64,000 bases of DNA from Pseudomonadota bacterium (GTDB lineage Bacteria > Pseudomonadota > Gammaproteobacteria > Steroidobacterales > Steroidobacteraceae), in assembly GCA_021851405.1 (NCBI GenBank), contig JAJZDW010000001.1, positions 62,001 through 126,000 of the forward strand, read 5' to 3'. The notes under the pieces were generated by a model. That model did not search any database. It saw nothing but the letters and a program-made list of their open reading frames with translations, and was not told the origin of the DNA. Made by a program: the position numbers and the translations under genes. Of this stretch, positions 25,584 through 34,586 are shown piece by piece (within the stretch, counting starts at the first letter, position 1; every line of letters starts with the position of its first letter).

Positions 25584-26258
25584 TCAGGCAGTCCCGAGAC
25601 CGAACACCGCGCGGACCTGGCGGACCCCGGATTCGGGACTGGAGAGCACCGGCACCGCGACCGCTCCGGGCGGCAATGCCGCAACGACGCGGGCCATGGA
25701 CGCCTGCGCAAGCACGATGACGTCAACGTCCCGCATTTTTTCCGTGAGCGCGGCGCTCACGAGCCGATCATGGGTCGCGGTATCACCGGCCAGCACCGCG
25801 TCAAACGCCCCTTCGCAAAGACATTCCACGACCTCGACCTTGCGCTCGGCCTCGAGCGCCACGCGGCGGACCAGTGCCGAGGTCGGCTCGAGCGTCGTGC
25901 GCAGGGTGGCGAGCACGCCGATACGCCGACCCTGTTGAACCGCGGCACGCGCCATCGGCGCATCGACTCGCAGGACCGGCGCGTCGTAGAGCTGCTGGGC
26001 CAGATCGACGGCCGGCCCGACGGACGAGCAGGTCACCAGCACCGCGTCCGCGCCGCCTTCGAGGGCCGATCCGACCAGGTTTGCCAGCCGCCGCAGGGTG
26101 GTTTTCTGCAGCTGCCCGGCTTCGATCGTGTTCTTGATCAGGCTCTCATCGACGGTGTGAAAAATTCGCACCTCTGGCAACCATTGCGTGCACAGCGCGG
26201 CGAACAACGGCGTCAACACCGGAGAGGTGTGCAACAGGGCGAGTTTGCGTGGCGTCAT
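25584..26258 (-). CDS. Asp/Glu racemase-superfamily protein with a single active-site cysteine
   Basis: A 224-aa protein of the aspartate/glutamate racemase fold. The first catalytic Cys is present in LVTCSSVGP, after the first half's PVLTPLF opening. In the second half the usual GCT/CT motif is replaced by VLAQASMARV, so the second Cys is Ala or Ser. With one thiol a two-base racemisation is unlikely; a lyase, decarboxylase or isomerase activity, or a one-base reaction, is more plausible. It is directly joined to the GH78 gene upstream (1-bp gap) and the MFS gene downstream, so it belongs to the rhamnose operon. Its reaction is unknown. Confidence 0.75.
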   Translation of the reverse strand: MTPRKLALLHTSPVLTPLFAALCTQWLPEVRIFHTVDESLIKNTIEAGQLQKTTLRRLANLVGSALEGGADAVLVTCSSVGPAVDLAQQLYDAPVLRVDAPMARAAVQQGRRIGVLATLRTTLEPTSALVRRVALEAERKVEVVECLCEGAFDAVLAGDTATHDRLVSAALTEKMRDVDVIVLAQASMARVVAALPPGAVAVPVLSSPESGVRQVRAVFGLGTA

Positions 26259-26259
26259 A

Positions 26260-29200
26260 TCAGTCTCTCGTCAGTTCATAGATACCCGAGCCGAACTCAG
26301 CGGCGAACGCGCCCACGCGCGGCTGCACCGCTCGAAGCACGGCCGTGCGCAGCGGCTGCCCGTCGGCGCGCCACTCGTGCGCACGCCCGGGCAGACTCAC
26401 CTGCGCGCTGCTGTTGGCCGGCACACGCAGCCGCAGTCGCGTGAGACCCTGCGCACCGCCCTCGAGCTCGGTGTCGATCCGACCGAGACAGGAGTCATAG
26501 TGCGCGCGCACGCGCGGGATGCGCGGATCGAACAGCGGATCGACCTGGATGCGGCGAAACCCGGGCGCTGCCGCGTCGATCCCCCCGAGCCGCCGGTACA
26601 TGAAACCGACCACCGCGCCGAGCGCGTAGTGATTGAAGGAGTTCATGGACTGATCAACGGCGTTGCCGTTCCAGCGCTCCCACATCGTGGTCGCACCGTG
26701 TTCGATCATGTAGCCCCAGGAGGGATAGCGGGTCTGCAGCAGCAGCGTGACCGCCAGGTGCGCCTGGCCGCTGTCGGCGAGCGCATCGAGCAGACAGGGT
26801 GTGCCCAGGAAGCCGGTGGAGAGCAGGTTGCCGCGGCTCGCGACATTCGCGGCCAGATGCGCCCCGGCGCGCAGGCGCAACGCCGGCGGTACCAGACCGA
26901 AGCGCAGCGCGAGCGCATAGCTGGTCTGACTGCCGTTACCGACCGTGCCGTCGGCTCGAACGAATGCCTGCTGGAAGGCCGCGCGGATGCTCTGGTGCAT
27001 GCGCCCGTAGCGCTGCGCCTGCTCGGGGTGGCCGATCGCGCCCGCCATCTCGGCCATCATCGCCGCGCAGCGCGCCCAGTACGCGGTGGCGACCAAGGTC
27101 TTCGGGGTCGTCGCCTGCGCAGGGTTCGGCGCCACCTGCGGATCGGTCGAAACCACCGACAGCCAGTCGCCGAGGTCCAGGCCGCGGCGGTGGCGCCAGA
27201 TGAAGTCCGGATTGGCCTGCGCCACGTAATCGACCCAGCGCTGCATGGGGGACCAGTTCTGCTGGATCACGCCGGTCTCGCCGTAGCGACGGTAGAGGGT
27301 CCAGGGCAGGATGACGCCCGCGTCGCTCCACCCCGCGGTGACGAGTTCGGGAAACGACAGCGGCTGGGGCGTGACGATCGGAAAGGCGCCGTCGGGCGTC
27401 TGTCCGGCGCGAATTTCGCCCAGGAACCGGCGGATGAATGAATCGACGTCCATGTTGAACGCGGCGGCATCGAGGAAGACCTGGATGTCGCCCATCCACC
27501 CCATGCGCTCATCGCGCTGCGGACAGTCGGTCGGCACGCCGAAGAAATTCGAGCGCTGACTCCACAGTGCGTTGTGCCAGATCTGCTGCGCGATGGGCTG
27601 CTCGAGCTCGAGTGCGCCGGTTTCGGCGGCGTCGGTGTGCGCCACGACCCCGTCGAGCGACTCGCGGGTCGGCACGCCGGGAAAACCCGTGATTTCGACG
27701 TAACGGAAACCGTGATACGTGAAATGCGGCTCGTAGATCTCCCCGTGCGGATCACCGCGCAGCGTGTAGTGATCGGTCGCCTGGGCCGCGCGGAGGTTGG
27801 AGGTATTGATCGTGCCGTCCGGATGGAGAATCTCCGCATGCCGCAATCGCACCCGCGTGCCGGCCGCTCCGCTGACGTGCAGGCGGCACCACCCGGCGAA
27901 ATTCTGCCCGAAGTCACACACGTACACGCCAGGCCGCGGTTCGCTCACGGCGCGCACCGCCAGCATCTGGAGCGCGCGGATCGGCGGATCCACCTGCGCC
28001 ACGAGCCGCTCGCGGGGTCGCTCACCGACCGTGGCGGCGCGCCACTCGGCGGCGTCGTACCCCGGGGCATTCCAGCCGGGCCGCTCCAGACGCGCGTCGT
28101 ACTCCTCGCCGTTGTAGATCTCCGCGGCGCGGATCATCGACTCGGCGAGCTGCCAGCGCGAGTCCGTGACGATGACGTCGCGCTCCCCGTCGGTGTACTC
28201 GATGACCAATTGCGCAAGGAAGCGTCGCGGACTTCCGGCCAACGCGTAGCGTTCGTTGTTCCAGCTGAATGCGGATGCGTACCAGCCGTCGCCGATCAGT
28301 GCGCCGATGGCATTGGTGCCGCAATGCAGCAGTGCCGTCGCGTCGTAGCACTGATACAGGACGTGGTCGCGGGCAACGGTGATCTCCGGGGCGAGCCGCG
28401 CCGTTCCCAGGCGTTGCCCGTTGATGTATGGCTCGTAGGCACCGAGCGCCGTGGCGTACAGCCTGGCGCGCGCGATCGGTCGGGTGATGATGAAATCCCG
28501 GCGCGCGAACATGGCCGGGCGCGGCGGCCGAGGATCACAGGGCGGGGCAGTGGCCGCAGGCTGCGCGTGCGCCCAGGCGCGGTCGTCGAAATCCGCGCCC
28601 ATCCAGTGTGGCGGTGCCGTCTGCGAGGCACGCCACGACGGGCCGCTGTCGAGGCGCTCGAGGGTCCCCTCGCCGTGCCAGATCTTCACCATCGCAGCGA
28701 GCGCACCGCCGGTGCCCGGCATGAAAGTCCCCGGGTCCGCGCGGCCACTCACGGCGATCACGTGCCGACCGGACGTCACCGGCAACGGCAAATCTTGCAT
28801 CGACCCCCAGGGCCGCTCGGCGGGCAGGGCCAGCGGATGGCCGTCGATCCACACGCCGAGCAGATCATCCTTCGCGGACAGCCACAGCCGTGCCCGACGC
28901 ACGCCGGCCGGCAGCTCGAAGCTATACCGGAACTGCTGGGGTTGTGCCGCCAGCGGCGGCGCGTCAGTCCAGATCCAGTGCAGGCCCGCGGCGCGGTCCG
29001 CGCGCTCCTCGGGACTCTCGATGTCCAACCACTCGGCCTGCCAGTCGGACGGCTGCAGCAACCCCATCTCGAACCAGGCCGGCTCGCTCGGGGACCCGGC
29101 TCGGCCGTGCCCGTCCCACACCTGCACGCGCCACCAGACCCGTTGTGCCGAGACCAGCGTTCGACCCGCGTACCTGACATCGAAGCAACGGTCGGTGCGC

Positions 29201-29514
29201 ACCACGCCGCTGTCCCAGAGATCAGGCGGCGCGGCGAGCAACCGCTCGCGACTGCTCGCCGCGGTGATCCGGTAGGCGCTCTGCACGACGCGGCGCGCGC
29301 GACTCTCGAGCGCCCAGGAAAGACTCGGCTCGGGGACTTCGAGCCCGAGCGGCAGCGCGATGCGCTCGGCGCGCAGGCCGACGGCTCTGAGCGGCCCGGC
29401 CGGCGGCCCGGCCGGCTTCTGCCCGTCGCGCGCCTCGGTCGCATGCAACAATACCGGCGCCGCCGCGAGCAGCCCCGTGCCGAGCAGCGCGCGGCGGCGG
29501 TTGATCTTGGCCAC
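26260..29514 (-). CDS. Alpha-L-rhamnosidase (GH78), Tat-type leader
   Basis: A 1084-aa GH78 enzyme. After the leader (INRRRALLGTGLLAAAP) come the N-terminal beta domains, with LGAYEPYINGQRLG in the carbohydrate-binding portion, then the (alpha/alpha)6 barrel. The acid block is PTDCPQRDERMGWMGD and the base block is MIEHGATTMWERWNG, both complete. A C-terminal beta-sandwich closes the protein. The GTG at 29514 has GAGGG upstream and starts 11 bp after the esterase stop; a longer frame to 29649 would run through the esterase gene and is rejected. It should release L-rhamnose for the operon that encodes it. Confidence 0.9.
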   Translation of the reverse strand: MAKINRRRALLGTGLLAAAPVLLHATEARDGQKPAGPPAGPLRAVGLRAERIALPLGLEVPEPSLSWALESRARRVVQSAYRITAASSRERLLAAPPDLWDSGVVRTDRCFDVRYAGRTLVSAQRVWWRVQVWDGHGRAGSPSEPAWFEMGLLQPSDWQAEWLDIESPEERADRAAGLHWIWTDAPPLAAQPQQFRYSFELPAGVRRARLWLSAKDDLLGVWIDGHPLALPAERPWGSMQDLPLPVTSGRHVIAVSGRADPGTFMPGTGGALAAMVKIWHGEGTLERLDSGPSWRASQTAPPHWMGADFDDRAWAHAQPAATAPPCDPRPPRPAMFARRDFIITRPIARARLYATALGAYEPYINGQRLGTARLAPEITVARDHVLYQCYDATALLHCGTNAIGALIGDGWYASAFSWNNERYALAGSPRRFLAQLVIEYTDGERDVIVTDSRWQLAESMIRAAEIYNGEEYDARLERPGWNAPGYDAAEWRAATVGERPRERLVAQVDPPIRALQMLAVRAVSEPRPGVYVCDFGQNFAGWCRLHVSGAAGTRVRLRHAEILHPDGTINTSNLRAAQATDHYTLRGDPHGEIYEPHFTYHGFRYVEITGFPGVPTRESLDGVVAHTDAAETGALELEQPIAQQIWHNALWSQRSNFFGVPTDCPQRDERMGWMGDIQVFLDAAAFNMDVDSFIRRFLGEIRAGQTPDGAFPIVTPQPLSFPELVTAGWSDAGVILPWTLYRRYGETGVIQQNWSPMQRWVDYVAQANPDFIWRHRRGLDLGDWLSVVSTDPQVAPNPAQATTPKTLVATAYWARCAAMMAEMAGAIGHPEQAQRYGRMHQSIRAAFQQAFVRADGTVGNGSQTSYALALRFGLVPPALRLRAGAHLAANVASRGNLLSTGFLGTPCLLDALADSGQAHLAVTLLLQTRYPSWGYMIEHGATTMWERWNGNAVDQSMNSFNHYALGAVVGFMYRRLGGIDAAAPGFRRIQVDPLFDPRIPRVRAHYDSCLGRIDTELEGGAQGLTRLRLRVPANSSAQVSLPGRAHEWRADGQPLRTAVLRAVQPRVGAFAAEFGSGIYELTRD

Positions 29515-29525
29515 GGCCCGCGCCC

Positions 29526-30785
29526 TCAGCGCGCGGCGTGGGCCGATGCGGCCCGTGCGAGCGGTTGGCCGGACGCGAACAGGTCGCGATAGACGGTCTC
29601 GGCCATGAGGTGATAGCCCGCATCGTTGGGATGCAGATCGTCCCCGCACTGATCGGCGCCGCGATAATGGTGCGGATGGCGTGGATCGCGCAGCGCACCG
29701 TCGAAATGAATCACGCCGTCGAAGCCGTGACCCTGGCGGATCCAGGCATTGACCTGCTGGCGCACCCGCTCACCGAGCGGATGCTCGTACGTGGCGCCCA
29801 TATAAGGCGTCAACGTGCCCAGAAAGATCTTGATCCCGTGTGCGTGCGCCCGGCGGATCAAGTCACGGTACGCCCCGATGATGGCCGACGCCGGCAGCGG
29901 GCCGGTGTCGCCCCGCGGGTCGTAGGCCCAGCCGATATCATTGATGCCCTCGAGCAGCACGATGGCGCGCACGCCCGGGATGTCGAGCGCATCGCGCTTG
30001 AAGCGAGCCAGCGCCTTCGGTCCGGCGCCATCGTGCAGCAGGCGGTTGCCGCTGATCCCGGAATTGATCACCACCCAGTGGCGATCACCCGCGTGATGTG
30101 CAAGTAGACGCTCGAGCTGCGCCGGATAGTCTCGATGCGTTCCCGGCGTGGAACAAAAGCCCTCGGTGATGGAATCCCCGAAGGCGACCAGCACCGGGCG
30201 TGGGTACTGATTGGACACCTCGACGCCGCTGGCGAGGCCCGGTGCCTGCGGCCGTCCGCCCTGCGACCAGACCGCTTCGGTCACGTGATTGCCCGGCGGG
30301 GAAACCCAGAGATTCTCGAGGTGGCCGGCGGGAGCGGCGCCCGAGGGGTAATACACCGAAATGGCGACATTCTCGAAGCGGTGCACGTGCATCGCGATCG
30401 GGTCGCTCACCCAGGCCTTGCCGACCGGAATGCGCCCGCCCTGCTGGCCGCCGAAGGTGAGCACGTGGACGGACCCTGTGCGCAGCACACCGTTCGGCGA
30501 AGACACCGCGACGGTGACCTCACCGAAGCGCACCGGGGAGAGCCCGAGTTCGTTGGTCAGACGCACACGCACCCGGTCGCCGCCGGCCTCGAGCTGCACG
30601 ACCTGACGCACGGATTGGTGGGAAAACGTGCGCTGCTGATTGCAGCCCCATACCGCGGTTGTGGGATAGGGCGGGGAATACCAGGCCGCCGTCCAATGGC
30701 CGGCGGCCCAGGCCGGCGCCGCGACGAGCAGCGCGCAAGCGGCTGCGGCGCGGCCCACGGCGCGAGTCCGACGCCCGGCGCTCAT
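29526..30785 (-). CDS. Secreted SGNH/GDSL hydrolase (probable carbohydrate esterase)
   Basis: A 419-aa exported protein. The Sec leader is ALLVAAPAWAAG; a beta-rich N-terminal part precedes the SGNH domain. Block I is AFGDSITEG (catalytic Ser), block II has NSGISGN, block III GINDIG, and block V DDLHPND with the Asp-His pair. Esterases of this class deacetylate plant polysaccharides such as rhamnogalacturonan, which fits its place between RhaT and GH78. ATG 30785 overlaps the rhaT stop by 4 bases (ATGA). Frames extending further upstream cross the rhaT gene and are spurious. Confidence 0.87.
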   Translation of the reverse strand: MSAGRRTRAVGRAAAACALLVAAPAWAAGHWTAAWYSPPYPTTAVWGCNQQRTFSHQSVRQVVQLEAGGDRVRVRLTNELGLSPVRFGEVTVAVSSPNGVLRTGSVHVLTFGGQQGGRIPVGKAWVSDPIAMHVHRFENVAISVYYPSGAAPAGHLENLWVSPPGNHVTEAVWSQGGRPQAPGLASGVEVSNQYPRPVLVAFGDSITEGFCSTPGTHRDYPAQLERLLAHHAGDRHWVVINSGISGNRLLHDGAGPKALARFKRDALDIPGVRAIVLLEGINDIGWAYDPRGDTGPLPASAIIGAYRDLIRRAHAHGIKIFLGTLTPYMGATYEHPLGERVRQQVNAWIRQGHGFDGVIHFDGALRDPRHPHHYRGADQCGDDLHPNDAGYHLMAETVYRDLFASGQPLARAASAHAAR

Positions 30786-31864
30786 CCGCGCACCACGAGG
30801 TAGTTGCCAAGACCGATCACGACCGTCGCGCCGATGAGCGTCAGGAGACCTGCGCTCATCAGGACAAAGCTGCGCCGGCTCGCGCCCTTCCATTCCTTCA
30901 GTGCCAACCCCCACACCGTGGCAAAGATGATGATGCTGGACATGTGCAGCGTCCAACTGGAAAAGGCGTATCGGCCCATCTGGCTTTCCCCCATCGTGTA
31001 AAAGAAGAACTGCAGGTACCAGGCCGTGCCGCCCAGGGCGCACAACAGGTAATTGTTCCGCAGCGAGATGCTCGCGCCGCTGGCGTCCACGCCGCTTCTG
31101 AAGGTGCGGCCGCTGGCGTTCTTGATGATCAGATAGACGCACCAGATCGCGTTGGTCGTGAACCCGCCGAGCAGCACCACGACCAGCACCGGCAGTCCCT
31201 GCCAGAGTGCACCGGTCCCGTGCGCGAGCGTCAGATGTCGAATCGGTCCGCCGGCATCCAGACCATAGGCGAAGCAGCTGCTCATGATGCCGGAGAACAC
31301 CGCCACCGCAATGCCCTTGCGAAAGTCGGTGGCGCGCGGCAGCGCGCGATCCCGATCGGTCAGGTGTTGGCGGTCCTGCTCCTGCTCCTTGCGGTGCCCG
31401 GCTTTGCCGACGATGGCGATGCCGGCCAGCGCCACGGCGACGCCAAGCAGCACGACGCGCCCGCCGTCGCTGTGAATGAGGCTGCCGAACAGCTGCCCGC
31501 TCACCAGCGGCGGGATCAGCGTGCCGAAGGCCGCCGTGAGGCCGAGCGCGACCGCGGTGCCGAGCGAGATGCCAAGGTAGCGCATCGTCAACCCGAAGGT
31601 CAGCCCCCCGAAGCCCCACAGCACACCGAAGAAGTAACACAGCGCCAGGGTGCGCAGCGGGGTGGCGGCGAGCACTGCGAGCAGTTGGTGGGTCTGCAGG
31701 CCGGCGAACAGCCAGGGCGCGATGATCCAGCTGAACACCCCTCCGACCAGCCAGAACACCTCCCACGACCAGCCGCGCACCGCACGGTAGGGCACATAGA
31801 AACTGGCCGAGGCGAGGCCGCCGATCCAGTGAAACAGGACGCCGAGCAGCGGATTGGGTGTCAT
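30782..31864 (-). CDS. rhaT: L-rhamnose:H+ symporter (RhaT-like)
   Basis: A 360-aa, ten-helix inner-membrane permease of the DMT-related RhaT family. Family blocks include GVLFHWIGGLASASFYVPYRAVRGWSWE (in pieces), RYLGISLGTAVALG, GIMSSCFAYG and WYLQFFFYTMGESQMG. It should import L-rhamnose or close analogues with protons. ATG 31864 is taken because it precedes the first helix; an upstream frame to 31906 adds polar residues. It is the fifth gene of the rhamnose operon, 57 bp after the lactonase gene and translationally coupled to the esterase. Confidence 0.92.
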   Translation of the reverse strand: MTPNPLLGVLFHWIGGLASASFYVPYRAVRGWSWEVFWLVGGVFSWIIAPWLFAGLQTHQLLAVLAATPLRTLALCYFFGVLWGFGGLTFGLTMRYLGISLGTAVALGLTAAFGTLIPPLVSGQLFGSLIHSDGGRVVLLGVAVALAGIAIVGKAGHRKEQEQDRQHLTDRDRALPRATDFRKGIAVAVFSGIMSSCFAYGLDAGGPIRHLTLAHGTGALWQGLPVLVVVLLGGFTTNAIWCVYLIIKNASGRTFRSGVDASGASISLRNNYLLCALGGTAWYLQFFFYTMGESQMGRYAFSSWTLHMSSIIIFATVWGLALKEWKGASRRSFVLMSAGLLTLIGATVVIGLGNYLVVRG

Positions 31865-31921
31865 GCGAACAGTGCCTGGTGGTGCCGAAGGACAGGGGTG
31901 GGACAACGGGGCATCGGCGAC

Positions 31922-32824
31922 TCAGATGCGATAGAGCCGCGCCGCGGTGCCGCCGAGGAGCGCAGCGCGCTCGCTCGCGCTCGCCGCGCTCAGCAGCCCT
32001 GCGTAGGCCTCGAAGTACCGACCGAACGAGCCGAACAGACGATCGACGGGGAAATTGCTGGCCAGCATCGTGCGCGCGGCCCCGAAACGCTCCAGGGTCT
32101 CGAGCACGAACGGGCGCAGCGACTCCTCGCTCCAGTGCCAATCGAGCATCGCCAGGCCGGAGATCTTCACCGCGACGTTCGGCTGCGCCGCGAGCAGCCG
32201 CATCCCGCGGCGCCACTGTTCGAGTCCGACGTCATCTCTGTCCACCGGCATGCCGGTATGGTTGAGGATGAGCAGAGTGTCGGGATGCTGCGCTGCGAGG
32301 CGGGCCGCCGCAGGCATCTGCGTCGGATAGATCTGCAGATCGAACGACAGGCCGTGGCGCGCCAGGTGCGCGAAGCCGCCATGCCACGCGGGGTCCTCGA
32401 GCAGGTCGCGCGGCGTGTACGTCTTGGCCGGATCGCGGTGCCAGTTGAGGATCTGGCGGATGCCGCGCACCGCAGCATGCGCAGCGTGCTGCTCGAGCCG
32501 CTCAGCGACATCCGCCGTTTCGAGTTGCGCATGCGCCACGATCGCCTGAGGAAAGCCACGCGCCTCGCAAAGCGCCTGCAGCCAGCGAGTCTCCGCCAGC
32601 GCATCCTCGGGGTGTGCGCCGGCTTCGATGTGCACGAGCTTCTCGATCCGCACGCCGCCCGCGGCCGCATCGTGAAGATAGTCATCCAGAAGATATTGGC
32701 GTGCGATGGCCGTGACGTCGCCGGTGATGCCGAGCGGCAGCGGCGGGGTCAGCCAGGGATAGCGGATGCGCGTCAAGTCCCACAGGTGCATGTGGGCGTC
32801 GATGAGACTCAACCCTTCGGTCAT
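31922..32824 (-). CDS. Amidohydrolase-family L-rhamnono-1,4-lactonase (probable)
   Basis: A 300-aa amidohydrolase-2 protein. The metal site starts with IDAHMHLWDL (His-x-His) and continues with ILNHTGMP and the Asp of SNFPVDRLFG, all usual for sugar-lactone and PDC lactonases. It should open L-rhamnono- or L-fuconolactone to the acid, step 2 of the diketo-hydrolase route. ATG 32824 follows GGAGGTCGAC, an excellent ribosome site. It lies in the operon between rhaT and the 4-dehydrogenase gene. The family also acts on fuconolactone and galactarolactone, so it may serve more than one sugar. Confidence 0.85.
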   Translation of the reverse strand: MTEGLSLIDAHMHLWDLTRIRYPWLTPPLPLGITGDVTAIARQYLLDDYLHDAAAGGVRIEKLVHIEAGAHPEDALAETRWLQALCEARGFPQAIVAHAQLETADVAERLEQHAAHAAVRGIRQILNWHRDPAKTYTPRDLLEDPAWHGGFAHLARHGLSFDLQIYPTQMPAAARLAAQHPDTLLILNHTGMPVDRDDVGLEQWRRGMRLLAAQPNVAVKISGLAMLDWHWSEESLRPFVLETLERFGAARTMLASNFPVDRLFGSFGRYFEAYAGLLSAASASERAALLGGTAARLYRI

Positions 32825-32906
32825 GTCGACCTCCACGCCGACGCGACGGAACGGCCGTGGGAAGCGCCCGGAGCGCGATGCGGTGCGGTGCGGGCGGCGG
32901 TCGACA

Positions 32907-33656
32907 TCAGTAGGTCGTACGCCCACCGGAGATGTCAAACGTGGCGGCCGTGGAGAAGGAGCACTCCTCACTCGCCAGCCAGCACACGAGCGATGCGACC
33001 TCCTCGACTTCCCCCAGCCGGCCCATGGGAATCTTCGAGCGCATGTAGTCAATCTGGCTCTGCGGCAACTGCGCCAGAATCGGGCTCTTGAAGGTCGCGG
33101 GCGTCACGCAGTTGACGCGCACGCCGGTCGGCGCCAGCTCCTTGCCGAGCGACTTGGTCAGCCCGATCACGGCGGCCTTGGCGGCCGAGTACGCCGATGC
33201 ATTCGGATTGCCTTCCTTGCCGGCGACCGAGGCGATGTTGACGATACGGCCGTAGTCGTTCTTCAACATCAGGGGCACTACCGCCCGACACGTGTTGAAG
33301 ACACCGTGCAGATCGACGTCGATGACGCGGCGCCAGTCCTGTATGGGGTACTCCCACAGCGTCGCCGTCGGACCGGTGATGCCGGCGCTCGCGATCAGGA
33401 TGTCGAGGCGACCGAAGGAGGCGAACGCGCTCTGCGCCGCGCGAGCCACTCCGTCCGGGTCGGCAACGTCGACCCGGGCGGTGAGCGCACCGGGAACGGC
33501 GCGGGCCGCCTCGGCCAGGGCTCTTTCATCCCAGTCCCACAGGCAAACCCGGCCGCCCTCGGCGACGATGCGGGCGGCCGCCTCACGGCCGACGCCGGAG
33601 GCTCCTCCGGTAATCACCGCCGCACGCCGCTCGAAACGACCTGAATAGATGGTCAT
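32907..33656 (-). CDS. SDR dehydrogenase, probable 2-keto-3-deoxy-L-rhamnonate 4-dehydrogenase
   Basis: A 249-aa short-chain dehydrogenase with TGGASGVG cofactor loop, WDWDERAL (Asp for NAD+ choice), SAGITGP, the catalytic Ser in NIASVAGKEG and YSAAK. It is placed between the diketo-acid hydrolase gene (12 bp) and the lactonase gene. L-rhamnose 1-dehydrogenase is clearly encoded elsewhere (49478-50239), so this SDR most likely performs the 4-oxidation of 2-keto-3-deoxy-L-rhamnonate before hydrolysis. That assignment depends on context rather than on unique residues. Confidence 0.82.
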   Translation of the reverse strand: MTIYSGRFERRAAVITGGASGVGREAAARIVAEGGRVCLWDWDERALAEAARAVPGALTARVDVADPDGVARAAQSAFASFGRLDILIASAGITGPTATLWEYPIQDWRRVIDVDLHGVFNTCRAVVPLMLKNDYGRIVNIASVAGKEGNPNASAYSAAKAAVIGLTKSLGKELAPTGVRVNCVTPATFKSPILAQLPQSQIDYMRSKIPMGRLGEVEEVASLVCWLASEECSFSTAATFDISGGRTTY

Positions 33657-33668
33657 GGACCGTCCTCC

Positions 33669-34523
33669 TCAGCGCCGCTGCCAACCGTGGACGGTCTGGG
33701 CTTGTTCGCCCAACTTCTCGATCCCGAGCCGGATCCGATCCCCCGCGGCGAGATAGACCGGGTGGGGCTTCTGGCCCATGCCCACGCCGGGTGGCGTGCC
33801 AGTGGTGATGATGTCGCCCGGCTCGAGCGTCATGAAGCGGCTGACGTAGCTGACCAGGGTCGCAACCCCGAAGATCATGGTGCGCGTGTTGCCCGTCTGC
33901 TTGCGTACGCCGTTGATCTCGAGCCACATGTCGAGGTTCTGCACGTCGCCGACTTCATCACGGGTCACGAGCCACGGACCGACCGGACCGAACGTGTCGC
34001 AGCCCTTGCCCTTGTCCCAGGTTCCACCGCGTTCGATTTGGTACTCGCGCTCGGACAGATCGTTGACCACGACGTAGCCGGCCACATATTCGAGCGCCTC
34101 GCGCTCCTCGACGTAGCGGGCCGTGGATCCGATGACCACACCGAGCTCGACTTCCCAGTCCGATTTTTTCGAATCCTTCGGCAGCATCACCGGGTCATTC
34201 GGCCCCTGCAGACAGCTCACCGCTTTGGTGAACACGACCGGCTCGGTCGGGATCGGCAGATTGGACTCGGTGGCGTGATCGGCGAAGTTCAGACCGATGG
34301 CCAGGAATTTTCGCGTTCCGGCCACCGGCACCCCGAGCCGCGGGGCGTCCGTCACGGCCGCCAGGCGGGTGGGATCGAGCGCCGCCAGACGGGCGAGGCT
34401 TTGCGGTGCGAGGTGCGCCGGCAGCAGATCGGGAATGATCCCGGTGAGGGAGCGGAGGGTGCCCTGGGCGTCGAGCATCCCAGGCTGTTCGTGGCCGGCG
34501 GGGCCGTAGCGCAGCAGTTTCAT
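33669..34523 (-). CDS. 2,4-diketo-3-deoxy-L-rhamnonate/L-fuconate hydrolase (FAH family)
   Basis: A 284-aa FAH-fold hydrolase that should split the 2,4-diketo-3-deoxy acid to pyruvate and L-lactate. Visible are KFLAIGLNFADHATESN, the metal ligands in DWEVELGVVIG, VNDLSEREYQIERGG, DTFGPVGPW and TGTPPGVGMG. This set is that of the LRA6-like enzymes, often mislabelled ureidoglycolate lyase. ATG 34523 begins at the expected first strand. It could also serve the 2-keto-3-deoxy-L-fuconate dehydrogenase product made by the operon at 8-19 kb. Confidence 0.88.
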   Translation of the reverse strand: MKLLRYGPAGHEQPGMLDAQGTLRSLTGIIPDLLPAHLAPQSLARLAALDPTRLAAVTDAPRLGVPVAGTRKFLAIGLNFADHATESNLPIPTEPVVFTKAVSCLQGPNDPVMLPKDSKKSDWEVELGVVIGSTARYVEEREALEYVAGYVVVNDLSEREYQIERGGTWDKGKGCDTFGPVGPWLVTRDEVGDVQNLDMWLEINGVRKQTGNTRTMIFGVATLVSYVSRFMTLEPGDIITTGTPPGVGMGQKPHPVYLAAGDRIRLGIEKLGEQAQTVHGWQRR

Positions 34524-34586
34524 GGCGTGTCGATGGAGCTCTTTTGGATAGACTGTCGGTTCTGGAATAGGAAGGTCGGTGCCACT

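Noticed and set aside
27574-29592. A 672-codon plus-strand frame opposite GH78
   Set aside because: It is antisense to a gene with complete catalytic motifs and shows no protein family features.
30786-32216. N-terminal extension of the esterase gene
   Set aside because: It would overlap rhaT completely; the Sec leader and the ATGA overlap fix the start at 30785.
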